From NCBI GenBank assembly GCA_963771845.1, contig CAVYVC010000036.1, forward strand, positions 248,001 through 312,000: a stretch of 64,000 bases of DNA, read 5' to 3'. Numbering within the stretch: position 1 is the first letter of the stretch; every line of letters starts with the position of its first letter. Made by a program: the position numbers and the translations under genes. The notes beneath the pieces are model-generated. The model made no database searches. It saw only the letters and a program-made list of their open reading frames with translations, and was not told the DNA's origin. This document shows, in pieces, positions 1 through 8,317 of this stretch. This DNA comes from VAZQ01 sp963771845 (GTDB lineage Bacteria > Pseudomonadota > Alphaproteobacteria > Rhizobiales > Xanthobacteraceae).

Positions 1-88
1 GGCGCCAGCGGGCATAATTGATATTGCCATTCCAGCTCGTGAGCACCAATTTTGGCGCCTCGCGCAATGTGGCCCCGCCGCTCCGCTG

Positions 89-961
89 ATGTCTGTCTCG
101 CCTCCCCCGATCACCGCGCATCTCGCCGAAGTGGCCAAAGGCTACGACATCATTCTCAGCGATGTGTGGGGCGTCGTTCACAACGGCATTGCTGCAAAGC
201 CCGATGCTTGCGATGCGCTCGTGCGCTTTCGCCGGCAGGGCGGAATCGTGGTGTTGATCACGAACGCGCCACGGCCAGGCGAGGTCGTGGCGCGCTTCAC
301 GCTTGATCGGCTCGGGGTACCCCGTGCCGCTTACGATGGCATTGTGAGTTCAGGCGATGTTACCCACGCGCTCATTGCCGCGCGAAAGGGGTTGGGCGTC
401 TTTCATATCGGTCCCAAGCGCGATGTCGCCATCTTCGATGGCCTCGATGCCCCGAGGGCGGACGTCACGACGGCGGATTACGTGGTCTGCTCCGGTTTGA
501 CCGATGACACGGTGGAAACTCCGCAGGACTATCATCGTCTGATTGAACAGATGCGCATGCGGGCGCTCCCGATGATCTGTGCCAATCCCGATATCGTCGT
601 CGAGCGTGGTGAACAGCTTGTCTATTGCGCGGGTGCCATTGCCGATCTTTATGCCGCTGCCGGCGGCCCGGTGATTTATGCCGGCAAGCCCTACCGGCCG
701 ATCTACGAGGAGGCTTTGCGCATCGCCCAGGCGGCGTGCCGCCGGTTGCCCGCCCTTGAGCGCGTGCTGGCGGTCGGAGATTCCGTTCGCACCGATCTCA
801 AGGGGGCTGCCGCCTTCGGAATCGATTGCTTGTTTGTAACTGCGGGAATCCACGCTGAGGAACTTGGCGGGCGGGAGAGCCCCGATGCGGCCGCGCTGGC
901 TGAGATATTCGCGGCTGCCGGCCTGTTCCCGAAAATGGTGATGCGGCAGCTCGCATGGTGA
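89..961 (+). CDS. HAD-superfamily class IIA hydrolase (TIGR01459-like)
   Basis: A 290-residue cytosolic phosphatase-like protein of the HAD IIA (NagD-like) group. The first HAD motif is DVWGV at about residues 25-29, where the usual second Asp is Trp as in this subfamily; a TNAPRP segment near residue 60 fits motif II, and GDSVRTDLKGA near residue 230 supplies the acidic motif IV. In rhizobia this family commonly sits just upstream of ribF, and ribF is found 1.7 kb downstream here, with a peptidase gene between. The substrate is unknown; a sugar phosphate or nucleotide phosphate is likely from the family. Family assignment is firm, reaction is not. Confidence 0.88.
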   Translation: MSVSPPPITAHLAEVAKGYDIILSDVWGVVHNGIAAKPDACDALVRFRRQGGIVVLITNAPRPGEVVARFTLDRLGVPRAAYDGIVSSGDVTHALIAARKGLGVFHIGPKRDVAIFDGLDAPRADVTTADYVVCSGLTDDTVETPQDYHRLIEQMRMRALPMICANPDIVVERGEQLVYCAGAIADLYAAAGGPVIYAGKPYRPIYEEALRIAQAACRRLPALERVLAVGDSVRTDLKGAAAFGIDCLFVTAGIHAEELGGRESPDAAALAEIFAAAGLFPKMVMRQLAW

Positions 962-1230
962 TGCGAGACAGCGATTGCCAGAACGCAAACATCCTAGGCA
1001 GGCGAGGAAAACCAGCGATTGCCGTCAATCGGTACCGGTGGCGTCAATATTTCTCCTTATTTATCAACCCTACTCCCCGTTCATCGGGGATCACTGTTTG
1101 TCGGATCGGGGCACTCTTCCTCTCATCTGAGCGTAGCGTATCGGCGCATTGGTTTCGCCTCATAGGCGGATGCCGGCCGGGTTTGAGTGGGATATCGCCG
1201 GCGCAGTGATCGGCACGGGGGACCTGTTGC

Positions 1231-2514
1231 ATGAACGCATACGCGGCTGTGCTGCGACGCGCGCACGCGCCTCTCGCTTTCCAACGCGCAATTTCTCTGT
1301 CTGTGTTTTTCGACCAGGTGAGGGCGTTCGCTGCCGCCCACTGGCGTAGCTGGCCGCGCGCCGTTTTGAGGCCGATGCAACGCCATGGACGGCCATGGGC
1401 AATTGCCGAGGTGCTCGATGTCTTCAGAGTTGTGCTCCAGCACCTTTTCTCCACGGCTAATCTTGCGCGGCGCAACTTCGCGCGCGTGAGCGCGATCACG
1501 TGGAGATTGCCGATCACGACCAAGACGGGCGTGAGTATTCTGCTCGCCGGGATAGCAGGCGCAATTGCGGCTCTCGCCTATGTCAACAATGAACGCAGCA
1601 AGGCGGAACTGTTCGGTGTGGCCTCTGCAGGTAGCGAATTCCAGTTGGCCTCGGCCGGCAATGAGACCATTGTTTTCCGGCAGATGCCGCAACCGTCCGT
1701 TGCCGAGGATGAGCAGGACACAGCAGCCGCTGATCAGGCCAACGAGACGGGCCTGACCTATTCACGCGCGGTTCGAACCATCCAATTCGTTGATGCGGAG
1801 GCGAATGACCGTAGCGGAGCGCGCGGCTCTTCAAACATGGCAAGGGTAGGGGCCTTCGTCGCTTTTCCGGGCAAGCAGAATGCAGAGCTCGCCCTCGGCG
1901 ATGCAGCGGATTGGCCTGCCAATCGCCGCCGCAAAGGCGCCCCCAACATGGACGAGGTGGATCGGTATCTGTGGGAGGTGTACCAGCGAGCGCCGATAAA
2001 ACGTGACGGCTCCGGCGATTTCACGTGGAAGGATTCGGCCGCCGCCCAGCGCATGGGCCTTTCATTGCCCGAATATGCGATCGGCGGAATGGATCCCGAT
2101 TTCCGCGAGCAGCTCTACCATGCCGGGCGTGCAATGGATGCGGCCGGAATCCAATGGTCCATGCTGAGCGCCTTCCGCGACGATTACCGCCAGGGGCTGG
2201 CGAAAGGGTTCAAGGCGCGCGTCGGAAATTCGCTCCATGGCGGCACGCGGGCGACCGGGGGCTACGGCCACGGCCGCGCGGTCGATCTCACGACTGCCGA
2301 TGGCGAAGCGGATGTGGTCTGGCGCTGGATCGACGCCAATGGCGCCAAGTTCGGCCTTCACCGTCCCATCCCTGGGCCAGATCCCGCGCACGTGCAATCG
2401 CGCGGGGACTGGCACAAGCTCGCGCTCGGCTTGCGGGAGACGCGGCTGCGTGCTGCTGATACAACGGCGCAAAGCGCAGGCGCGGCCAGTAAAGTTGCCA
2501 AGGCATCCTGGTGA
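1231..2514 (+). CDS. membrane-anchored M15-like (VanY/D-Ala-D-Ala carboxypeptidase-type) peptidase
   Basis: A 427-residue protein. Residues 1-90 are basic and aromatic without clear homology, a membrane segment lies at about 93-112 (LLAGIAGAIAALAYV), then a long linker leads to a C-terminal domain (about 280-410) with M15 peptidase features. Candidate zinc ligands are H336 in SLHGG, D352 in GHGRAVDL and H395 in GDWHKL. The stretch between SLHGG and GRAVD is longer than the usual SxHxxGxAxD spacing, so this is a divergent subfamily. Probable role: trimming peptidoglycan stem peptides in the periplasm. A GGGGGA stretch about 8 nt upstream supports this start, although a later start just before the membrane segment is possible. 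It separates the HAD gene from ribF. Confidence 0.75.
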   Translation: MNAYAAVLRRAHAPLAFQRAISLSVFFDQVRAFAAAHWRSWPRAVLRPMQRHGRPWAIAEVLDVFRVVLQHLFSTANLARRNFARVSAITWRLPITTKTGVSILLAGIAGAIAALAYVNNERSKAELFGVASAGSEFQLASAGNETIVFRQMPQPSVAEDEQDTAAADQANETGLTYSRAVRTIQFVDAEANDRSGARGSSNMARVGAFVAFPGKQNAELALGDAADWPANRRRKGAPNMDEVDRYLWEVYQRAPIKRDGSGDFTWKDSAAAQRMGLSLPEYAIGGMDPDFREQLYHAGRAMDAAGIQWSMLSAFRDDYRQGLAKGFKARVGNSLHGGTRATGGYGHGRAVDLTTADGEADVVWRWIDANGAKFGLHRPIPGPDPAHVQSRGDWHKLALGLRETRLRAADTTAQSAGAASKVAKASW

Positions 2515-2717
2515 AGGCTTGCTCCCTCCCGCGCGCTAAACACTAGCGGCCAAGGGCTTCGGCGGCTTCGCTCCCTGCGGCAACCGAGCACTGCGCCGCG
2601 TCAGCTCAAATCCGAGCGGCGCTGCGTTGCGCACGCGCTTGAATAAACGCAACGGTTCTGAAATGAGGATGACCTCGGCGGGCTCACTCTGCCGGCGGCT
2701 CATAGATCAGTCTCGTC

Positions 2718-3710
2718 ATGAACGACCAATTCAAGCCGCTAAAGTCGTTTGTCGTCGTTCGCGGCGAAGGGCGAGCCGACCCGGCCTTGCGGGGCGCGGT
2801 CGCAGCCATCGGCAATTTCGATGGCGTGCATCGCGGCCACCGCGCCGTCATTGCTGCCGCGCTCAAGCGCGCGCAGGCGCTCGGGTGCCCCGCGGCCGCG
2901 CTCACTTTCGAGCCGCATCCCCGCAGCTTTTTCCGTCCGAACGAGAGCCTGTTCAGGCTTACGGATGCGCAAGCCAAATTACGCCTTTTCGCCGCGAGCG
3001 GATTGAACGGCGCAATCGTGCTGCGTTTTGACGCGGCGCTCGCGAGCTTGTCCGCGCATGATTTCATCCGTGAGCTTCTCGTTAATCGGTTTGCGCTGCG
3101 TGGGGTTGTGATTGGATTTGATTTTCACTTCGGACTCAATCGCGCCGGCTCACCGGACTATCTTGCCGCCCAAGGCGCCAAGCTCGGGTTCGCCGTCGAT
3201 ATCGTGCCGGGGTTCGAGCACGCGGGGCATCTGGTGCGGTCAGGATGGATCCGCGCCGCGCTTTCGGAAGGACACATTGCGCAGGCGAACGAGCTTCTCG
3301 GCTATCCCTGGTTCGTGAGCGGTGAAGTCATTCACGGCGACAAGCGCGGGCGCAAGCTCGGTTATCCGACGGCGAATCTGCGGCTCGATCCGGCCTGTCG
3401 CCTCGCGCACGGCATCTATGCGGTGCGGGTGGGAATGGATGGCCGCCGCTATGATGGCGTCGCGAGCTTTGGGCGACGGCCGATGTTCGATCAGGGCACC
3501 GTACTGCTCGAGCCGTTCTTGTTTGATTTTTCAGGCGATCTGTACGGCAAGGACATTGACGTCGCGTTTATCGATTGGATTCGACCGGAGCTGAAATTTG
3601 ATAGCACGCAGGAGCTCGTCCGGCAGATGGACGACGATGCTCGTCAGGCGCGAGCGATGCTCGCGCGCGCCGGAGACGTATTCCCTCCGCTCGGGAGCCT
3701 CGCCAGCTGA
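2718..3710 (+). CDS. ribF: bifunctional riboflavin kinase / FAD synthetase
   Basis: A 330-residue protein making FMN and FAD from riboflavin and ATP. The N-terminal FAD synthetase domain shows the nucleotidyltransferase signature IGNFDGVHRGHR at about residues 31-42. The C-terminal riboflavin kinase domain begins with VSGEVIHGDKRGRKLGYPTANL at about residues 200-220 (PTAN is the diagnostic motif) and ends normally. Length matches the family (about 310-330). It stands alone on the plus strand about 200 bp after the peptidase gene. No FMN riboswitch-like structure was seen upstream. Confidence 0.96.
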   Translation: MNDQFKPLKSFVVVRGEGRADPALRGAVAAIGNFDGVHRGHRAVIAAALKRAQALGCPAAALTFEPHPRSFFRPNESLFRLTDAQAKLRLFAASGLNGAIVLRFDAALASLSAHDFIRELLVNRFALRGVVIGFDFHFGLNRAGSPDYLAAQGAKLGFAVDIVPGFEHAGHLVRSGWIRAALSEGHIAQANELLGYPWFVSGEVIHGDKRGRKLGYPTANLRLDPACRLAHGIYAVRVGMDGRRYDGVASFGRRPMFDQGTVLLEPFLFDFSGDLYGKDIDVAFIDWIRPELKFDSTQELVRQMDDDARQARAMLARAGDVFPPLGSLAS

Positions 3711-3768
3711 GAGATGCTACTACCACATGTAGTTTCAGGAGAGCTCTGCGGCTCGCATTTTAAGAGCG

Positions 3769-4668
3769 CTATGCGGCTGCGATGGCGATGCCTTCCTGCT
3801 CGCAGGAATTTGCCACATCGCACACAGTGGCGCGCTGCACGTCGCGTTTCCAACGCAGATCATCAAACTCGGTGCCGCGGTGAAGCGTGCAGCGGTTGTC
3901 CCACATGACCAGATCGTTGACGCGCCAGCGATGAGTATACACGAATTGCCGCTGGGTTGCATGCGCAATGAGGTGGTCGATGAGCGCGCGCCCGTCTGCT
4001 TCGGACATGCCGAAGATGCGACCGGCGTGGGAAGCGAGATAGAGCGACTTGCGTCCGGATTCGGGGATGGTACGCACGAGAACCTGCGGAACCGGCGGCA
4101 TTTCCCGCCGCTCCTCCTCGCTGAAATTGGTGAAGCCAAGCCGTGCGCGAGAGTTGAAGATCGAATGCTCGGCGACCAGGGTCTCGATGCGTCTTTTCAT
4201 CTGCTCCGGCAAGGCGTCATAGGCGGCGCGTTCATCGGCAAATTCGGTATGGCCTCCGACCGGTGCGATCGTTCGTGCGTAGAGCAAAGATGCGCGTGCC
4301 GGTACCCGCTTAAACGAGCTGTCGGTGTGCCAGAGCCGATTACCGAGTTGGAAAAGGCGAACCCGGCTCTCCTTTCCCCAGACCTCATTCTCGTGGTTTA
4401 GGTTTGAGACGTCGGCCAATTCCGTCGGCAGGCGCAGCGGCGCGTCTTTCCGGTAAACGCCGATGGTTGTTTCCAGCGGGCCGAAAAGCTTGGCAAATTC
4501 GAGGTGCTGGCCTTGCGAGAGGCGCTGGTCGGGAAAGATCAGGACCGCGTATTTCGCAAACGCCTCATTGATGGTCGCAAGATCGCAGGGCGCAACCGGT
4601 TGCGACAAATCGATGTCGCCGATCTCGGCCGCGAAGCTTTCTGTGAGCGGGACGACTGTAACGCTCAT
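3769..4668 (-). CDS. TauD/TfdA-family Fe(II)/2-oxoglutarate dioxygenase
   Basis: A protein of 299 residues if the internal Met (MSVTVVPL) is the start; an in-frame ATG ten codons upstream exists but a GGAACAG sequence favours the shorter form. The iron triad is visible: HTDSSF supplies His and Asp of the HxD motif, and the distal His lies in WDNRCTLHRG, followed by the conserved Arg region that binds 2-oxoglutarate (RDVQRATV). Members hydroxylate small acidic substrates such as taurine, alkyl sulfates or aryloxyacetates, often releasing sulfite or an aldehyde. No neighbouring transport or sulfonate genes reveal the substrate, and the gene is monocistronic and convergent with ribF. Confidence 0.92.
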   Translation of the reverse strand: MSVTVVPLTESFAAEIGDIDLSQPVAPCDLATINEAFAKYAVLIFPDQRLSQGQHLEFAKLFGPLETTIGVYRKDAPLRLPTELADVSNLNHENEVWGKESRVRLFQLGNRLWHTDSSFKRVPARASLLYARTIAPVGGHTEFADERAAYDALPEQMKRRIETLVAEHSIFNSRARLGFTNFSEEERREMPPVPQVLVRTIPESGRKSLYLASHAGRIFGMSEADGRALIDHLIAHATQRQFVYTHRWRVNDLVMWDNRCTLHRGTEFDDLRWKRDVQRATVCDVANSCEQEGIAIAAA

Positions 4669-4767
4669 GCTGCTGTTCCGCGCGCGGATTGCGTGCATTC
4701 AATCACCGGGACACAACAGAAGCAATTGGGCAACGGGGGTGGTTGGTAGCCTCGGCGCCCCAGGCGC

Positions 4768-5511
4768 TCAGGAGTTCGCGGAGCGAAGCTGCGGCTCAAC
4801 GTAGGCGCTTGCCGCCGCATCTGTCGCGGCGCCGGTTTCGGCGAAATAGGGACAGGCAAGGCCCGGGCCCAGCCGGCGTCTGCCGTCGCGCAGAGCATCG
4901 CGCGCGACCCAGGCGTCCATGGCCAGACGCAGCATGGCGGGGAATTGGTTTGGTTGGCGTGCAAGGGAGCGTGAAATGGCGCGCAGATCAGGCGTACCGT
5001 CCGGCCGCAATCCGACCACCGCCGCGTGCGGAAGATCCCGGTGGACCGCATCAATGATTGCGCGACAGGCAGCAAAAGGTATCCGCTTCGCCGCAGCGAT
5101 CTTGGCCGCGATATGGGATTCCATGTCCACCGCTACAGCTCCTGTCTGCGCGTGTAGGCGGCGCTTCTCGAAGGCGTCTGCAACCGGCGCGTTCGCGCCG
5201 ACAATTTGCGCGTGCACGGCACCGGGCAGCGCCGCGAGCAGGGTTTGGGCCCATCTCTGATCGGCAGGATAGAGTTCCCGGCCGCTCTGCACAGCCGATC
5301 CGATCACCCAATCCCCGGCGTAGAGATCGCTTGCCAATCCTCCCGAAATTCCAAAGCTGATGATGCCGGATGCGCCCTGCGTGATTGCCGCTTCCAGCGC
5401 GGCGACGAGTTGGGATGCGTGAGAGCAAATGACCGACACTCCGGAACCCGAGGCAATCCGCGCCTCGAGCGCAAGTGAAGTGACGGCAATGACGTGCCCC
5501 CGACCCGGCAT
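4768..5511 (-). CDS. hpnG: hopanoid-associated phosphorylase / adenosylhopane nucleosidase HpnG
   Basis: A protein of about 247 residues of the purine nucleoside phosphorylase fold. HpnG removes adenine from adenosylhopane, giving the ribosyl or phosphoribosyl hopane used for bacteriohopanepolyols. Supporting segments are VIAVTSLALEARIA at the N-terminus, SFGISGGLA, the conserved VDMESHIAA motif and a C-terminal LPHAAVVGLRPDG region. I chose the ATG at 5511 (after GGAAAGAG); an in-frame GTG at 5547 would add 12 residues. The next gene on the opposite strand is hpnO, also hopanoid-specific, so the 5512-5705 gap is probably a shared divergent control region. hpnH, the usual partner, is outside the window. 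Confidence 0.85.
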   Translation of the reverse strand: MPGRGHVIAVTSLALEARIASGSGVSVICSHASQLVAALEAAITQGASGIISFGISGGLASDLYAGDWVIGSAVQSGRELYPADQRWAQTLLAALPGAVHAQIVGANAPVADAFEKRRLHAQTGAVAVDMESHIAAKIAAAKRIPFAACRAIIDAVHRDLPHAAVVGLRPDGTPDLRAISRSLARQPNQFPAMLRLAMDAWVARDALRDGRRRLGPGLACPYFAETGAATDAAASAYVEPQLRSANS

Positions 5512-5705
5512 ACGCTCTTTCCAATGGCTGTAACGGAGCAACGACACCCTCGGTTACGCCATTATTATACTCCCCTAGCCATATACCAAGGTGGCGGATT
5601 AGTCACCCTCTCCCGCAAAAGTCGTGGGCGGGGATCATGGGACATCACGCGCAAGCCTATTACAATGGATCAAATCGCCACAGCCTCTCGTTTCGGAGCC
5701 CGGCA

Positions 5706-7124
5706 ATGAGCCTCCAGATCGCCGATCTCTTCGCCGAGCGGGAGGCAGAAAGATACAGCCTCCATACCCGCTACCTCAACGAGCAAATGGTCCGGGTGTT
5801 GAAGACCATCGGGTTCGACCGGCGCTACCGGCGAGCTCGGGGGCAGTATCTCTACGACGAGAGCGGCGAGCAGTACCTCGATCTGTTGAGCGGCTGGGGA
5901 GTTTTCGCCATCGGGCGCAATCACCCTGACGTTCGCAGCGCTCTCACGCAGGTGCTCGATGGCGAACTGCCCAATCTGGTTCAGCTCGATGTCTCAGTCC
6001 TTGCCGGAATTTTGGCAGAGCGGTTGCTGCGGCAGGTCCGCTGCGCAGATAAGGTGTTTTTCGCGAATTCCGGAACGGAGTCGGTCGAGGCCGCCCTGAA
6101 ATTTGCGCGCGCGGCGACGGGCCGTCCCGGAATTGTTTATTGCGCGCAGGCGTTCCACGGCCTGACCTACGGCGCTCTTTCGCTCAACGGCGATCCGGTC
6201 TTCCGCGCGGGGTTTGGGCCGCTACTCCCGCAATGCGTGGAGATTCCATTCAATGACCTCGACGCCCTGGAACGGGCTTTGGCGTCACGGCAGATCGCGG
6301 CCTTCATCGTGGAGCCGATCCAAGGCAAAGGGGTGACCTTGCCGGCCGACGGCTATCTCGGCGGTGCTCTCGATCTCTGCCGCAAACACGGCACCCTTTT
6401 CATTGCCGATGAAATCCAAACCGGACTGGGCCGCACTGGACGATTTCTTGCCGTCGATCACTGGGGCATCGAGCCCGATATGGTCCTGCTCGCGAAATCG
6501 CTTTCGGGCGGGCACGTGCCTATTGGGGCAGTGCTCACCAAGAAATGGATTTTTGACAAGGTTTTCGATCGGATGGATCGGGCCATTGTGCATGGATCGA
6601 CCTTTGCAAAAAACGATCTTGCCATGGCGGCCGGTTTGGCGACGCTCGAAGTCATTGAATCCGAGCATCTCATCGAGAACGCCGCGCGCATGGGCGCGCG
6701 CCTGCTGGCTGTGTTCGAGGCGATCTCGCAGCGTTATGAGCTGGTCAAGGCGGTACGGGGCAAAGGGTTGATGATCGGGATCGAGTTCGGCGCGCCCCGG
6801 TCGCTGCGGCTCAAGGCGTCCTGGAATTTGCTGGAGACTGCCGGCAGCGGATTGTTTTGCCAGCTGATCGTGATTCCGTTGCTGAGCGAGCACAGGATTC
6901 TCATTCAGGTCGCGGGGCACGGAAGCCACACCGTCAAGCTTCTGCCGCCGCTCGTCATATCCGATGCGGACTGCGCGTGGATCGAGCGCTCGTTTGAGGC
7001 GGTGATCTCGGATGCCCATCGCGTGCCTGGCGCAATTTGGAGTCTCGGCAAAACCCTGGTGGATAATGCCCTGCGATCACGCGCGGGCGCCGAAATTGCA
7101 AAGAGGAGAACCGGAAATGAATGA
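5706..7124 (+). CDS. hpnO: class III PLP-dependent aminotransferase, HpnO-type (aminobacteriohopanetriol synthesis)
   Basis: A 472-residue class III aminotransferase starting MSLQIADL (a GGAG precedes the ATG). It has the family landmarks: FANSGTESVEAALKFAR (cofactor phosphate binding), FHGLTYGALS, IADEIQTGLGRTG, and the PLP lysine in LLAKSLSGGHVPIGA. HpnO converts ribosylhopane or its aldehyde into 35-aminobacteriohopanetriol. The assignment over acetylornithine or ornithine aminotransferase rests on the extended N-terminus (YLNEQMVRVLKTIGFDRRY) and on the divergent hpnG. Its stop overlaps the ATG of a 59-residue membrane protein, suggesting translational coupling. Confidence 0.82.
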   Translation: MSLQIADLFAEREAERYSLHTRYLNEQMVRVLKTIGFDRRYRRARGQYLYDESGEQYLDLLSGWGVFAIGRNHPDVRSALTQVLDGELPNLVQLDVSVLAGILAERLLRQVRCADKVFFANSGTESVEAALKFARAATGRPGIVYCAQAFHGLTYGALSLNGDPVFRAGFGPLLPQCVEIPFNDLDALERALASRQIAAFIVEPIQGKGVTLPADGYLGGALDLCRKHGTLFIADEIQTGLGRTGRFLAVDHWGIEPDMVLLAKSLSGGHVPIGAVLTKKWIFDKVFDRMDRAIVHGSTFAKNDLAMAAGLATLEVIESEHLIENAARMGARLLAVFEAISQRYELVKAVRGKGLMIGIEFGAPRSLRLKASWNLLETAGSGLFCQLIVIPLLSEHRILIQVAGHGSHTVKLLPPLVISDADCAWIERSFEAVISDAHRVPGAIWSLGKTLVDNALRSRAGAEIAKRRTGNE

Positions 7125-7296
7125 TTTGTTGTTGGGCTATGCACAGGGCTTGGCCGAATACCAGGTGCTTATCGGTGCGTGCCTCATTGTGTTCGTATTT
7201 TTCGCGATCGGCCGGGATATCAGCCGCAGCATTGGACGGGTGGAGGATGAATTATCGAAGGTCGTCGCCGCCATGAGACAGCGTCGGCTTGACTGA
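7117..7296 (+). CDS. 59-residue membrane protein coupled to hpnO
   Basis: A short ORF starting MNDLLLGYAQ, with GAGGAG 9-14 nt upstream and an ATG that overlaps the end of hpnO (ATGAATGA arrangement). One hydrophobic helix (VLIGACLIVFVFFAIG, about residues 17-32) is followed by an amphipathic basic tail ending in MRQRRLD. No family is recognised. Its overlap with hpnO suggests co-translation and perhaps a role in hopanoid handling at the inner membrane; this is inference from position only. A longer in-frame ORF begins at 7012 inside hpnO but has no good ribosome site. Confidence 0.6.
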   Translation: MNDLLLGYAQGLAEYQVLIGACLIVFVFFAIGRDISRSIGRVEDELSKVVAAMRQRRLD

Positions 7297-7428
7297 CGAA
7301 CAGTCAGTCCGGAAATCCTGCCAATCCTGGGCCGCGCGGACAGTAGCCACCCCAACGAGCAGGAGGTGCGCAATGACGCTCTACTCGGCATGAACTAAAG
7401 TTCCTGCCGTGGAGGCGTGGTTGCCCCG

Positions 7429-7456
7429 AACCTGGCCGGCCAAAGCCGGCCAGGTT
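7429..7456 (+). terminator. strong hairpin terminator after hpnO unit
   Basis: Perfect 12-bp stem AACCTGGCCGGC / GCCGGCCAGGTT with a CAAA loop, followed by CTTT. It lies 133 bp after the 59-residue ORF and ends the hpnO transcript. Its near-perfect symmetry means it could also stop transcripts from the opposite side. Confidence 0.7.
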
Positions 7457-7508
7457 CTTTGCGTTGCCGGACCAAGGTTGCGGCGCCAGCAACGCTGCCG
7501 CTGTGGGG

Positions 7509-7703
7509 TTACCACCCGCGGCGATGATGATGGTGGTAGAAATGCCGGTGATGATGGCGGTATCCGCCCCACCATACCTGCTGTAGGCCGCCGTTCTCGT
7601 AGAACGCCGCGGTGATTGCGGAGCCGTTGACGGGAGCGGCCGACGCAGCAGAAATGCCGAGCAGGCTGGCCGCGGCGAAAGCGATCATGATTGTGCGTAA
7701 CAT
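7509..7703 (-). CDS. small secreted histidine-rich protein
   Basis: A 64-residue protein with a clear Sec signal peptide (MLRTIMIAFAAASLLGISAASA, cleavage after ASA) and a short mature part ending in a run of His, Arg, Tyr and Trp (YRHHHRHFYHHHHRRGW). The AAGGAG ribosome site is ideal. Small His-rich periplasmic proteins of this shape occur widely in bradyrhizobia with unknown function; the His clusters suggest binding of Ni, Zn or Cu, which is inference. It is monocistronic and faces the hpnO terminator. Confidence 0.75.
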   Translation of the reverse strand: MLRTIMIAFAAASLLGISAASAAPVNGSAITAAFYENGGLQQVWWGGYRHHHRHFYHHHHRRGW

Positions 7704-8317
7704 GGGAAGCTCTCCTTAGGCTGAACGGAGGACCTTAATCGGGCCTCCGGGTTTTCTCCGAGCTTGACATCTATTCGGTTCGTCCTGAACACGGTCTGAG
7801 CAGTATATTCACCCTACCTTCACCAAGCTGACGCCAATCTTAAGCAAGCTGACACCAAGCTGAATTCAAACGGCCGATTGAAACTCAAATGCTGCGGTAG
7901 CGCGGCACAGGGCCGTCGTGCCCCGCGACTGCGGGCACCCCGGTAATTAGCTTGTAGGTTGTAGAGCTTGTAGGCTGGGTCGAGCGCTTGCGAGATCCAG
8001 CATCTCACCGCATGACGGAAGGTTGGGTCGCGTGAAGAACTCGACCCAACCTGCATCGCCCCGCCTTCCGTGGGCGATATAGACTTCAGAGTAAAGCTAC
8101 TCCTGCACGATTTTATTTGAGTGAAACGCGCTGTAGTGGATTGACCTGAGATTGCTCGGGCATGAGCTCGCCTGAAAGAACGGCTTCGAAAGGTTGCCGG
8201 GCGCGTATTGAGCCGCTATGAGAAATCGGCCCGGTGCACCGAGAATAACGCACCTACACTCGATCCGCTGAAAATATTTTTGCTCGGTCGCGCACTGATT
8301 TCGGATCAACAGCAGCG
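7704..8317. other. 614-bp intergenic region with palindromic repeat
   Basis: No coding region is convincing. An 11-bp perfect inverted repeat (AGGTTGGGTCG at 8020-8030, complement at 8042-8052) is preceded at 7975-8005 by a related GGCTGGGTCGAGCGC segment; this resembles rhizobial intergenic repeats. Further on, TTTGAGTGAAACGCGCTGTA at 8116-8135 recurs with two changes just before the hybrid kinase gene at about 59030. The region should also hold promoters for the His-rich protein and the ClC channel. Confidence 0.5.
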
